Translations under genes and position numbers: made by a program
The notes under the pieces: generated by a model
Databases searched by the model: none
What the model was told of the DNA's origin: nothing
The model's input: only the letters and a program-made list of their open reading frames with translations
In this document: one piece after another, positions 27,538 through 39,470 of the stretch
Numbering within the stretch: the first letter of the stretch is position 1
Layout of the letters: every line of letters starts with the position of its first letter
Assembly (NCBI GenBank): GCA_016801845.1
Contig: CM028917.1
Span: 5,029,501-5,093,500 of the forward strand
DNA: 64,000 nucleotides
DNA from: Polydactylus sextarius
Lineage: Eukaryota; Chordata; Actinopteri; Polynemidae
Direction: 5' to 3'

Positions 27538-27600
27538 GGGGTTAATGGTACCAGAGATAACAAGATCAAAAGATTGTGGGTTTGACTCCTGGCTGGGTCA
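27538..27600 (+). pseudogene. Decayed tRNA-Arg-like sequence
   Basis: Starting 38 bases after the tRNA, this stretch keeps a tRNA 3' half: AGATCAAAAGATTGTGGG is close to the GGATCAGAAGATTG of Arg tRNAs, then box B GGTTTGACTCC (27579-27589, one change from consensus) and CTGGCTGGGTC. The 5' half survives only as TTAATGG...GATAA. The acceptor stem cannot pair. Its 3' end looks more like the Arg-ACG type than like the neighbour. It may be a dead second tRNA-Arg gene or the head of a tRNA-derived retroelement. Confidence 0.6.
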
Positions 27601-27669
27601 CTGTTACATTTGTTTGGTGCAGTGGTGGCTAAAGAAGCAAACTTGGGGTTTCATGTTTGAAACTACCGT

Positions 27670-27693
27670 GGTCCCGCTAAGCTATGCGGGACC
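27670..27693. repeat. GC-rich perfect hairpin
   Basis: GGTCCCGC-TAAGCTAT-GCGGGACC: an 8-bp perfect stem with six G-C pairs, around an 8-base loop. It lies 170 bases past the tRNA gene. It is not part of a known terminator in eukaryotes and no host RNA is evident. Confidence 0.9.
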
Positions 27694-30600
27694 TTGACCA
27701 GCTGTTGTTAGAGCATCAACGACAAATGGGAATCACTTTCACTTCCTTTGTTTTCACTGTGAGAGAAAACAAAAGCACCCGACACTGTGTTTCTTTGAAT
27801 AAGCATGATGAGCTAATTGTCACCAATCATCCCTTGAATCTTGGTCTAATTTTATTTTTTTATTTTTCCTGGGACTAAATGAGGAGGCAGATGGAACTAG
27901 TGTAAAAACACACATACACACAGACCAAAGTATTATAGTTGATATGGCCTTTGGCTTCAAATGATGCACACTACTAGAATGTCTAGTGGCTAGTAGGGTA
28001 CTGCTACACAAGTGGGGAATAAGATCATGATGCCTCTTGGGTGCCTTCCATTGGAGTCATTGTGTGCATATTCAGTTAAAAGAAAGCTCACAGGTTAGGC
28101 AGAACACACTTAAGAGATTAAACATATTATCTCACCCTGGTTGACCTGCTGTCACTACAAACAACTAATTCACACCACTGAATCATCCTTTTGCTGATTA
28201 AAACTTGAATATGTGTCAGTCAGAAATCCAAGTAATTGGGCCTTTTGATTCAAAATCACTCTTTTGCACAACAGTAATCATTTAACCCAGTGAAAGGTAG
28301 CATAGTACTCTTAGCTTTAGTCGAAGAAATATGTATGATACTCATCTTGCTGATAGCTCCAGCAAATGTTGCTATAACTTCCCTGTTTCTATTGGTTCAT
28401 GCAGATCTCCCTTTCTCTCTTTTGACATGGTGTTGGCCTTGATTGGACCGATCTTTACAATCAACAACATTTATCAAACTTTAGGCCCCATAATTTAGTC
28501 ATTTATCACACTGGTCGCGCAGCATGATTATAATTAAAAACTCTCATCAGTCAGAGTGCCTCTGAATTAGTACTTTAATTGAACAAGTGGCAGCGCTACA
28601 CAGACTGATGACTTCTCCTTTCTTCTCAACATATTGGAAGACTTTCTCTCATGAATCATTCCCTCAGATAAGAGGCTGAAGTTGAAGAAAAAGCAACAGT
28701 GGTCATTTGATGGATTTTTAACAATTTGCATTCTGGGTAAAACGGGAGAGTTTATTGTGAGTAAATAGACATGAGGCTTATTTAGGTTCATATACCATTT
28801 TCTGACACATATTATAGGACAATATCCAGTAATCGCATTACAACACACCCAGTATGAAACCATGGTGAATTTGTAGTGAATTATCAGTGAGAACAGATTC
28901 ATTCTATATGTTCAGTTAGTGCCTTCAGTCAGAGCATTATGTAACACACTCTCTTTTTCATTTGCTTACCTCTGTTTACTTCATCACATTTCACAGTTGA
29001 TATGAGGGTTTTATCATGATTCGCTCCACTGGGAGCCATCCTTATGGAACACATGTGGTGACAGAAACATGAGTGAGTTACCAGTGCTGCAGCATGTGTT
29101 GGGAATGGTGACAACAATGCAAAATGTGTTGAATGTGTAGTAATGCCAGTTGACCCTTTGCTGCTACCCAGCCCTTTGTTGTTAGTCTGTCGAGTTGTCA
29201 CTGCTAGCACGGCACCCACACTGTCACTAACTATACTCCCTGAAGAAATATTATCTAATATTTGTGAAAAGAAAAAATCAATTCTAGTGCAAAATAGAGA
29301 TAATAGACCACAGTATTCATTCAAATTAACTCAGTAGCAAAAATACATTAAATAAATGAAAATAGAAGCTAAAGCTACAAAATACAAGGTAAAAATTAAC
29401 CGTCATATCAACTGGTAATCAGGCAGGTTATATTTTCATTAAAGTGCAGGTGAAATCAAATCAAAATCTGCATGTGTATACATCCAGAATGACTCAGTAG
29501 CTAGTGTATCCATATCTGGGTAAAACACTTAAGATGAAAAAGTCAACCCATTTTCTATGACTACAGTAATACTGGTGGGTTAGGAGACGTTGCCTTGTTT
29601 ATTTTTCCATTATCTTTTTTATATAATGTCACAAATAAATAAACACATTTTCTTTATTTAGAAAATTGCATTAACATGTAAGTATGTCACTAAATATGCT
29701 TAGAAGTCGAGTTAGAGTGAAAACCAAAATTACATCCTTTATGCGAAGTGGTTTATGTGTGCTACAGGAGCTATGAAAACATTATTTTAAAAAGTCAAGT
29801 TTGTTGTAATGTTGATGCAGGGAAAAATACAAAATAAACAATTAAAATAACTCAGAGTCAGTAATTTTAACAGAATAAAGCCTGACTGACTTAACACCAG
29901 GTTGCAAAATGATTAGCATAAGCATCATGTTCTATATAAAAAACATTATTCTTTCTAAAATAAAAAAGAGGCCTCAGCATCACCAAAACAAAATTCAAAG
30001 TGTTTTTGTCCAAACAAAGTGGGTATCCTAGGTAAGTAGGAACGCTACTCTTTCCATAGCCAGCATAGCATAGCTAGAGCCAACTAGCTCACATTCAGCC
30101 CCACAACAGGCACAAGGCAATTGTGCTTATATCTCAATATTCCTAAAGTGATCACCATCAAAAGCAGTTCCTTATCTTATTTTGGCCATTTTAAGCCAAG
30201 GCCTTTGTTTGAGTCCCATGTTAAATTCTCACCATACCTCATGAAACCTCAATCTTCAACCCAGTTCTTTGTGCTCACTTATTTATTGTTCCCTTTACTA
30301 TTTTATATGCTCTCTCTTGCTGCCATCTACTGGACTTACTGACAAACCTCACTGGCGGACAGAATTTAGAGCCTTTAGGGCCATAACCTCATACAGTTTA
30401 ATAGTTAGTATTAATGTCGTAGTGTGCACATTTGAAGACTTACTTGCATTCATACAAGGCTGAAATGTGTACAAATCAGTATGAAATCGGCAGTATTTAG
30501 TTGCCAGTGCTCTTTTAAGAAGAAAATACCCTTCAGGTGTCCAAGCAGCCAAACTGAGGGTTTGTCTAGTCCCTTCCTCATTAAAACCTTTGTAGAATCT

Positions 30601-31159
30601 GTGCACTTTGAGGTATGTGTATTTACTTTGCAACATTTGTATTCAACGAGCAGCTGAATATGTCAAGTGGCATTGAGTATGTCTAATGAGCAGGTAAAGT
30701 ACATTTAGGACACTATAAAGTAATAAAGGAAAGTATAAACCACAACTTTTTGAGATTAACAAAGTGAGCACGTTGTACACTATGAAACATGATTAAAAAT
30801 TCCAGTATTGGGAAAAAAAACAGAGAGCAGTCCAAGGGAGAGGAGGATGATGCTCTCTCTCTTTCTGGCTTGAGCATGTGTATATTTGTCTGTTCCAATG
30901 TTTCTGGCAGCAGAGGGAAGATAAAGCCTCTTCCACGTATCCAGCCACTGAAACATGGAACGTGTCGATGGAACCCTAACCAACCACTGGCAAAAAAACA
31001 AACAGATGCATGTCCCAGTAGATAAGAACAACAAGGCTTGAGAAAGCAGGAACTATGAACCAAGTTAAAGACTGAGGGAGAACATAAGAAAAGGAGAAAA
31101 AAGACAGAGTCAGCTACGAATGACATGGATTCCACAAGATGGTGGCAACGTTCCTCTAA
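27694..31159. other. Unannotated sequence
   Basis: No gene or clear transposon in about 3.5 kb. The minus-strand frames at 28567-28902 and 28929-29324 have no recognisable domain. A non-repetitive stretch at about 28430-28560 with TCATTTATCACACTGGTC and GATTATAATTAAAAA may be a conserved non-coding element. Confidence 0.45.
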
Positions 31160-31425
31160 GATTCTGGGAACGCTGCTCCCTTGCATGGAAAAGAGCCAGT
31201 TGAGGTGGTTCAGGCATCTGATCAGGATCCCTCCTGGAGGTTTTCCAGGCACGTCCAACTGGTAGACCTCAGGGTATATTCAAAACACACTGGAAAGATT
31301 AAATATCTCATCTAACCCGAAGACGTCAGGATCCCCCAGAGTCACTGGGGAGAGGGACATCTGGTCAACCTTGCTTGGCCTGTGGCCATCACTCAATACT
31401 GGATAAAGAGATGGATGGATCATTT
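31160..31425 (+). mobile_element. LINE fragment, ORF2 C-terminal end and 3' end
   Basis: Plus-strand reading gives AAGAGCCAGTTGAGGTGGTT (the RSQLRWF block) at about 31191, CATCTGATCAGGATCCCTCC (HLIRIPP), GGTTTTCCAGGCACGTCCAA (VFQARPT) and the GGGGAGAGGGACATCTGG block. It ends GATAAAGAGATGGATGGATC, the typical 3' tail. Same family as 5856-6205, and the better preserved of the two. 5'-truncated and non-functional. The 181-codon minus-strand frame across it is only the antisense of this element. Confidence 0.9.
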
Positions 31426-34095
31426 CGCATGCCCTGCACCTTAAGCACTGGCTGCAGGATGTTTTCATCGTTTATCTAAAATGGAGTTTTTACTAATGTT
31501 GGTTCACTAACTTTCTTTTTTCCACATTTTCCCCTTCATGAAAGAGTTTATATGGATTATTTTCAGGCAGAGCTTACAGCTTGTTCTAAACCCCCACACT
31601 TCAACCCAAGGGCAATGTACCAGCAGACAGAAGGAAGACTACAGATAAATACAGAGCAATATTACCTCCAATGTACTGACCTCTGTGGTGCCTCAGGTGT
31701 GTGTGGAACCTGTGATGGAAATCTAGAAGTAGAAATTATTTCTGGTAAAAGAGTCTACCTCTTTTACATTTTTACATTGCATTAATGTGTCGCTCTTTTT
31801 ATGATACATAAACAGTAGCAATTTTATCCTGAAAGTCCACTACAGCAAATACTGCCTGGAGAGACACACTTGTGTTTGCAACGCAGGGCAGACTCTCATC
31901 TTCTAGCAGTAAAACCTGTTAAAGAACAGAGTATCGCCTCCAGTCAGTCTCTTCAACAGACACACAAACACACACGCTCTCTCTCACCCACACATCTCTT
32001 TCACTTTCACATCCACAGTGGGAGACACAGTAGCTGCAACACCTCGGCTATATAATGTAGGTTTCTCAAGCTGTGGTTGAGATATCATTTGAACGTCTAA
32101 AACAGAGGTGTAAATCATGAATCATATTTTTCATTTCTGTTCTTTTTCAAAGCTGTGTAGTGTCTGTTTACGTGGTTCATTCACTTCCCACTTTGGAGTC
32201 TTTTATTAAGCTAATAATGACACTGTAACACACTGTGAATCACAGCTAAACTGACAAAGTCGATCTCAGTCACCAGCAAGGGAAACTCCACTGTTAAAAG
32301 CTACTGATTTTGTTAGTGACAACAGTGATTCACTATAGCTGTGGTGTTGCATACAATAGAACAGAGGAGCCAGCCTTCTCATTAGTGGGTGACACACTCT
32401 ACCTTCTGACTCACAACCATCTAAGCGTTGCATGAAGATCAAAACAGAAATCTTAAGAAAGAAATTCAAACGCTGTTTACTTTCACACTCAAACAGATTT
32501 TTACCAATGACTGGATTAATGTGGGAACGGCTGTAGTTTTACATTTTTGGATGCAACTCCCCATAATTTTGCTGCAAGATGATCTGACAGAGTCCTACAA
32601 TAGACTTGGTTTAGGCTTAATGTTAATAACGTGTCCAGGGGTGTAACTTTAGACAGGTTACCAGTGTCAGGTATGATTCACTCCAGCCCCCTTAGCAACC
32701 CTCAAAAGGATAACCAGCATGGCTAATGAATAAGTAGATGATCTGATAGGCACTTTTATTTATAACAGAGGATGGACACGTATAGATTTTTTCCTCTTTA
32801 GTTTTGTTTAATCTATTGTATTTATCACAAAAATATAAACTGTTTGGTTGTTGAAAAATCCACTCTGGGGGCTTAAAGGTTTTCACTTCAGGGTTATAGT
32901 TGGACAGTACCCTACTATCTATTTGTCAAACAGTCTGCTTCTTTAAGGGCAGAATTTGCTGTCCTGTTTAGCTAGTGCCCTTATTTAACATGCAACACAT
33001 GTTGCAGGAGGATACATTAAGCATCAGTGAATGGTCAAAGCTATAAGAGGACTAAATATAGGCATGAGCTCACTGTTTAAACACACTGCCCTGACACCCG
33101 GTCCATCAGTCTTCCTTTTTACATTCAGAGTCTACTGCTCACCATTAATGGAAACACTTTAGATCTACAAAATAATAATTGCAGGTGAAAACTTTAGAAT
33201 ATCTTATGGACAACCACTTACTTTACTACTTTGACAGTACAGATTATATAACTGTTGCACATTGAGTTCTACAGAGACTGGACCCATCTGGGTCCATCTT
33301 AGTATTTTATTGCATTCATGATTTGGCAGTGATTTACTAGTGTTTCATTAAGACATGTTTGTTGAGAAGTCATTACATCCTTTCCTCAAACGATCAACCT
33401 CCCAATTAGTACCCACTGTACTCTCTGATCCACAGTTACAACGTGTGTGTTTTTAAGGCTCATCGTTTCTTCACATGAACAAATTTTTTCACAAAATTCA
33501 AAATTACACAGGGGTTATTTTACGAATTTACAACTACATACCCTAATTTGAGCCAATAAAAGGAGGAAACTACTGGTAAACATGTATATATCTCCAATTT
33601 ATATTACTTTTATCCACAAATACTTGAAATAGTACTATATCCCTTTAAACCTAACACATCACGATGCATATTTAACGTAGCACTGAAATGAAGAGGTTTC
33701 TACGAAATTTATGACTGATTTATTTAATTAAGTGTTTGTGCAGTTTAAGTGCAGTTTCTACTAGCTGCTTTTGTGTTTTCATCTTTGATGATTATAACTG
33801 CTTTTAATCTGCCTAAATTATTAACTTATTCATCACAATGTTTGCCCTGTATTATGTCTTGTTCACATCCACCTTTTATAATGAGTAAATGCAATTTCTG
33901 AAGAAAAACAGTTTAATGATTAGCATAGGTGACATCACAAGTCATGTGACGCACTACCCACCTCCCATACACATCCATTATCATTTAAGGCAGACACAGT
34001 CTACAGTATTGCTGTGGTTAAACTTCAAATAGAAGAAGGACTTTCAGGAGTTTAATAGCTTCTTTATTATTGGGATACATGCTCAATATTTCAGA
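31426..34095. other. Unannotated AT-rich sequence
   Basis: No gene or clear transposon. Chance frames only. Confidence 0.45.

Positions 34096-34151
<56 letters not shown>
34096..34151. repeat. (AT)n-(GT)n compound microsatellite
   Basis: About 20 bases of AT, then 36 bases of GT. Confidence 0.97.
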
Positions 34152-34155
<4 letters not shown>

Positions 34156-36589
34156 CACATCTGATAATGTCCTAATTGAGCTGAACATTTTGGAGTGTGA
34201 ATGGAGTTTCTATTTTGAAGGATGTAAAAGTAGTTACCGATCAAATAAATGGGGAATAATGAACCTGCGAAGTACATATAGTACTATCGCTTTTGCAGCA
34301 ATCCTACCAATTACAGAAAGGACCAGCTTGAGACTTATTTGATTAATATGGAGATAACTTCCTATTCTACAGCCAAATGAGAAACTAGAGGACACCATGT
34401 GTGCAAAAGAGGCCACAGGCTGGAGTGAACGGAAAGGGAACCCTTTCTAAAAGGGCAAGTATACGAGTTGAGCGAGCTGAACGGTCGAGCAGACAGCTTC
34501 CTGCTGGTTTGAACCAGGTCCTCAATCTGCACACTGGCTATGTGTGTAATCTGTGTGTCTGTGTGTGTGTGACAGCATTGAAATGCAAGGTGTGTTTGTG
34601 TACATGTGAGCTTATTGCAGCCCACAGCTATTTTCTAAAACACAATGGAGCAGGAGCAGTAATTATTGTTGGCCTTGAATGACTAATATACATTTATTTG
34701 CTTCCAATTTCCCACTGAGGGGTTTTATCTCCTCCGACATGAAACCAGAAAAGTGTTAATCATTTGGCCAAGGTGAAAATGCTGAGGGCACTGTGCAAAA
34801 CACAAGTAGCCAACCTTAATGAGGTTCTCAACACAAACCATGGACTTAGAAGATTCTTGGCTTATGTTCTACTGTCTAGTAATGCCAAATATTGTTTTCC
34901 TCCCTGTTACAGCTGCTTCCTGCAGATATCAAAATACAGTGGTTAATTATCCAACTGATAAATCTATAAGGCAGTAAATGCTTCAGTCTGTAAGCCTATA
35001 AGGAGAAAAAACATTTGTCACTGACATAATATGAGCATATGTGTGTGCAGTTTGCCAATGCAAATTAGTCTGTTGGTCTAATGAATTACCTGGATGTAAA
35101 TTAGATGCATGTTATTTAAGAATGAAAACTACAGGAGTTTCTGAGGTGTGGTTGAAAGTTCTGGAACTCAACATCCAGTTCTGATTTTTCATTTTGTCAA
35201 ATGTCCATTTTCAGCTCTGAACTGAGATATACCGACAGACAATTTGAAAAGGAACATCATGAATCTACTTATTCCCCTGACAGAGATGCTCCTATCCTGT
35301 CTGATGTGCTGTTTAGCTGCTTGTCATTGGAGGACCCTCTGTACTCCCCTCCTCTCCAGTCCCCTCTCATTTGTCTGCCACTCAAACTCTCTGTCTCAGC
35401 CTTCCTGTGTCTTTAATTTCTCCTGTATTTTTGGCTTGACTTGTCTCTTTCTCGATCATGCTTTTTTTCTCTGCAATCCATTCTTCCTTCGCTCTTCTAT
35501 CTCCCTGTCCCTTCTCATTTTTCCATCTTTCTGTGGCTGGATTTGGATTAGACAGGCCAGAGAATAGGCGGCTTACATTTGAATCTTAAGGGAAGGTTGG
35601 TGGAGGAATAATGATGAGACTGGAAGAGCGACAGAGTGGGAGGAAAAGAGGATAAGGTATAGAAATGAGGGAACCATTTTATGTAAATGTATATTATTAA
35701 ATACAAAAACAGCCCAGCATTAAAACTGTGCTTGGGGCTATGGGCAAGGTGAAATGCAGAAACAGAAAGATGGATGGATTAAACAAAATCATGCACATAT
35801 TTGTTTGGCCGATGCAGTACTTTGCCGGTGTGGTGTTGTTTTCCTAGAGCCACCCCACCCCCACTTAGATGATAGACTGGCTTATTCCTGTTCTTTCATT
35901 CGCTACCACTACTAACTTTAGCATCATGCTACACTTTATCACCATGGTATCCTGTTACAATGTCCACATTAATACCAACTCTGCACCAGTCTATCTCATT
36001 GTCAATGTCCTGACCTGTCTTAGCTTTGATCGAGAACGAAACCAGAATATACTGAACCCAACGCCACTTAAACTGCTCTACTTTGGTTAACAACTTACTC
36101 ATCACTTCACAGGTGCATAAAATGTTCTCCTGTTGTAAAAGCTAAGTGCAAACTGGAGCAGTGTATGCTGGAGGTCACAACTTGGTTAAGGTCGAATGGC
36201 TACCTTTCCAGATTTTTTTCCAATGATGCAATAAAGCTTTCAACTGTAGTTTCCAAGATGTTGTAGATTAAACACATCTGACTAACAATTAGCCTAGCGC
36301 TACCTCCTCCGCGCTTCTCTGCCCCAGTATCCTGTCATTGCATTAGTCAGATTTAAACAAATCAATTCGGTGTAGCTCCCGGCAGGGCTGTAGTAATGTG
36401 GGGGCCTCCCTCTGTATAGTAGACCAAAATGATTCAGATCAGACATTGTTGCAACAGTTTCTACAGTCTAATAGAAACTGCCAACTGTACATAAGCAATT
36501 AAGTGTCAGCTGCTCTGTTGTTGACTTAACTGTTATATATCGCAACGTTTGATGAAATCATAAACTCAGCTGAGTGAGATAACTCAGAC
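34152..36589. other. Unannotated sequence
   Basis: Includes a pyrimidine-rich stretch (about 35320-35530) that produces overlapping chance frames. Near 34503 a CTGGTT-TG-AACCAG hairpin. No gene seen. Confidence 0.45.
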
Positions 36590-36800
36590 AACCATTCTTA
36601 TCCACCCATCTGTTTTCTGCCACTTATCCAGGTTAAAGTTGCATTGGCAGCAGCTTAAACATGGCATTCCAGGTATCTCTGTACCAAGTTGCACTTTCAA
36701 GCTCCTCTTGAGGAACTCAAGGTGTTTCCAGGTTAGATTGGATATATAATCTCTCCAGTTTGCTTTAGGTCTACCCTGCAACATAACAAACTTTAAACAC
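36590..36800 (-). mobile_element. LINE fragment, 3' end, minus strand
   Basis: The minus-strand frame reads GRPKANWRDYISNLTWKHLE, the GRPRTRWRDYISxLAWERLG block that lies near the end of this LINE's ORF2. The plus-strand text CCATCTGTTTTCTGCCACTT corresponds to the reversed 3' tail. Same family as 5.9 and 31.2 kb, inserted in the opposite direction. Very short and dead. Confidence 0.85.
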
Positions 36801-37836
36801 TTCAAATTAGACTCAATCTAAATTTTCTGCATTGACCTTCCATCTCATCTCCCACTGTGGCCCCATCATCATGCATAGTTTGCAGAATATACTGTATGTG
36901 TTCCACTCCCCCAAAATGACAAAACTCTTTTCTGACCAAACATGTAAAAAAATTGACCCTGCATACTCTGATTTTACAGACTAACTATTTATATTGTACA
37001 GCACAACATGTGCTGGTCCTTTATTCATGTCTTCCTCTTCATCTCTCTCACTGTTGGCCCTCCCTCAATCCAGTATGATTTGAATATCAAATGCTTTGTC
37101 TCACCACTCCACTCTATTATTATCTCAGGAAGACTCTTGATGTTGCCAACAAACAGGTCATTGTTTTAAAATGGTATAAATACCATTGTGGGATCAGTAC
37201 AATCTACTGTTGGAGCTGCCTTTAATACATTAGAAAGTCTCTGGGGTATGTGGCGACAGTCAATCAACCATTTTCTACTATCATTATCATCTTATTTTTA
37301 TAACAGTGGAAGTGTGGTCGAGGTGATTTTCACAATCCTTTCTAATTTGGTACAGTGTGTGGCAAATACCTCTTTTCCACTCAAGTGAAGAGAGGGCAGT
37401 AAGTCAAGGTGCAGAATGCTCACCAACGACATTGGTGGTATTAAAGCACCCATCAGCCTTTTCCCAAAATAACTGTATTACCTTTATAATATGATTTTCA
37501 AACATTATTTCTGGACATTTATTCTTGATGAATAAGAGTTACTATGACTTGTCTTTTTTCCGAATGTTTAGAGTACAGAGTACAGTCAAGACCATTTAAC
37601 GTTTGATATGATTCTTTCAGGACAGCATCAAGTATTTAAATTTATCTTCTTCCAAAAAACAATGACACAAACACTGAAATTCCACACATTTACTGAATGT
37701 GTGCAGCAGAAGTCCCTCCCTGCAGCATGGCAGGATTCAAAGTCACATGAACAACTAGTGGGCCTACGTGATCACCTCCCACTAGCATCCTCCTTGCAAC
37801 ACAGGTCAGCCGCGCATAGTGATGCTAAGGCCTGGA
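36801..37836. other. Unannotated sequence
   Basis: No gene or clear repeat. Confidence 0.45.
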
Positions 37837-37839
37837 ATA

Positions 37840-38505
37840 TACTGTTTTGACTCAAATATAAGACGGTAATTTTACTCTAGAAAAAAGTCTGAAAAAGACA
37901 GGTCGTCTCTTATTCGGTGTCTAGAGGGGGTCTAAACCAACAGGTGGTGCGAAACGTCTTTTTCCCAAGTGAGTCAGACCTTCTTCTCACTCACTGGTGA
38001 CCTGGAGATGCAACCGTGACATAAGGACTCACTAGAAAACAGCAACTCAAACGTTAACAAACAACAGAGGAGACAGTGTTTCTCAAAAATTGACTGTGGT
38101 TTAGTTTCAAAATTAGGCTATATAGGTTATAATTGTCCTCCACACATTATGGCTACCAAGTGGTTGGTAGCTGTAATGCTAACACTTGCACACATTAGAT
38201 ACCGCTCCTAGGGGCCGCCTGCAGAGCGGCATTTATATGCCGTGCAGCTGATCGCAGCTGAGTTCAAATCCCCATCTAGACCAACTTCCCTGCGTGTGCT
38301 CTCCTCTGTTCTTGTCTCTCTACACTGTCTCTGTCATTAAAGGCAAAAATCCCCAATAAATAATGATCAAAACAAAACAAAAAAAAAAAAATACACTCCT
38401 AGATGATACATGCTTGCTACTACAGGTCAAGTGTTCGCTTACAAATTTTTCCAAAAATGGGTCTTGAAAAAGAAGGGTCGTCTTATATTCGGGTCAATAC
38501 GATAC
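37840..38505. mobile_element. Non-autonomous DNA transposon with terminal inverted repeats
   Basis: The left end carries TGACTCAAATATAAGACG (37848-37865) and the right end CGTCTTATATTCGGGTCA (38479-38496). These are inverted copies matching at 16 of 18 positions. Next to the right end, AAATGGGTCTTGAAAAAGAA matches the usual subterminal part of this fish element. The inside has no transposase. A SINE at 38212-38393 is nested in it. I recognise the ends from fish genomes but cannot name the superfamily. The true outer boundary and target-site duplication were not resolved. Confidence 0.75.
38212..38393 (+). mobile_element. tRNA-derived SINE nested in a DNA transposon
   Basis: The head GGGCCGCCTGCAGAGCGGC is followed by a B-box-like AGTTCAAATCC (38261-38271). 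The body CTCTACACTGTCTCTGTCAT leads into TAAAGGCAAAAATCCCCAAT and an A-rich tail of about 25 bases. It is the same family as the copy at 63.6 kb. The flanks repeat CTCCTAG (38205-38211 and 38396-38402), within a longer imperfect duplication ATAC(C)xCTCCTAG, as expected of target-primed reverse transcription. It therefore inserted after the surrounding DNA transposon. Confidence 0.9.
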
Positions 38506-38511
38506 TATATT

Positions 38512-38660
38512 GTATGATATATTATTGCTGTTTGACCAAGTGCACACACACACACAGCAAGCTGCGTTGTGATCAAACACTTGCTACAGCACTGCGCGCA
38601 ACAACAAGCTATGCATATATATTGAGATGTTACTTTTTGTCGATATCACCCATCCCTAGT
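38512..38660 (-). mobile_element. hAT-like miniature element end
   Basis: Ends with GTCGATATCACCCATCCCTA, the reverse of the CTAGGGATGGGxGATAT terminus common in fish hAT-like miniature elements. AT-rich GATATATTATTG text precedes it. The opposite terminus was not found, so it is a truncated copy abutting the DNA transposon. Confidence 0.55.
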
Positions 38661-38662
38661 GC

Positions 38663-39398
38663 TGACCTTCATTTAACTTTGACTTTGTATATTATTGGCT
38701 GCACATCAGACTTAATCACTCATTTGAAACATCATCATGAGTACCAAAACTAATATGAGGGAAAAAAAACACAACAAAGAAAACCCAGCTGCCCATTGCA
38801 TTCAAGCAGCCTCTTTCTAACAATTCAAAGTGGGGCAAAGCAACAAGAAACACTAGCGTTATTTTTATTGCAAGGGTTAGAGTTAGGAACATGAAGAGGT
38901 GATCATACTTAGGGTTTAAACATATGCTGAATGTAATGGAACCAACTTCACAACTGACATACATATCATTGTGTTAGCCCTTTTGGGTTACTATTCATGA
39001 GAGAAAGAAAGTACCACATGGATCACATGGACATACTCAAAACTGAAACCAGTCAGTCCCAGTCAGACCTTGATTCTATCTGACATACAATTCACCATGA
39101 ACATGAAGATGACAACATAAAATAGCAGCACAAGGCTTTTCCAGCACCCACCCAGTACCTGTCCAGTAATATCCTCACATTCAGGCAGACACTGGAGGAG
39201 TTTGTCGGAGAGTAAGAAAGAAAGAGAGTGGGCTACCTGGGCATTTCTTCAGATGGGAAACAGCATCCTGTGACTGCGCCCATCTATCAGGCCTAAATGA
39301 GATGTCAAGGGTCAACTGTGACGCAGCACATCACCCTTTCTCCACAGGCAACCTATTTGTCACCACAAATGAGCAAAACAACATTCTCTGGGGTCCTT

Positions 39399-39399
<1 letters not shown>
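38663..39399. other. Unannotated sequence
   Basis: A GGGTTAGAGTTAGG telomere-like word at about 38873. No gene. Confidence 0.5.
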
Positions 39400-39438
<39 letters not shown>

Positions 39439-39470
39439 GACGCACAGAAAAACAAAGACGCACAGAAACA
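39400..39470. repeat. (CA)n with a downstream 17-base duplication
   Basis: Pure CA to about 39436. Then ACAAAGACGCACAGAAA occurs twice (39434-39450 and 39452-39468) at an 18-base step. Confidence 0.95.

Noticed and set aside
28929..29324. 131-codon minus-strand frame
   Set aside because: No recognisable domain or splice context; a length expected by chance in 64 kb of two-strand sequence.
30713..31258. The longest open frame in the window, 181 codons, minus strand
   Set aside because: Its first part is antisense to the plus-strand LINE end, and the rest has no domain.
35201..35567. Two overlapping frames rich in Leu, Ser, Cys and Phe that look membrane-like
   Set aside because: Produced by a pyrimidine-rich stretch; frames in two phases are both open, so composition explains them.
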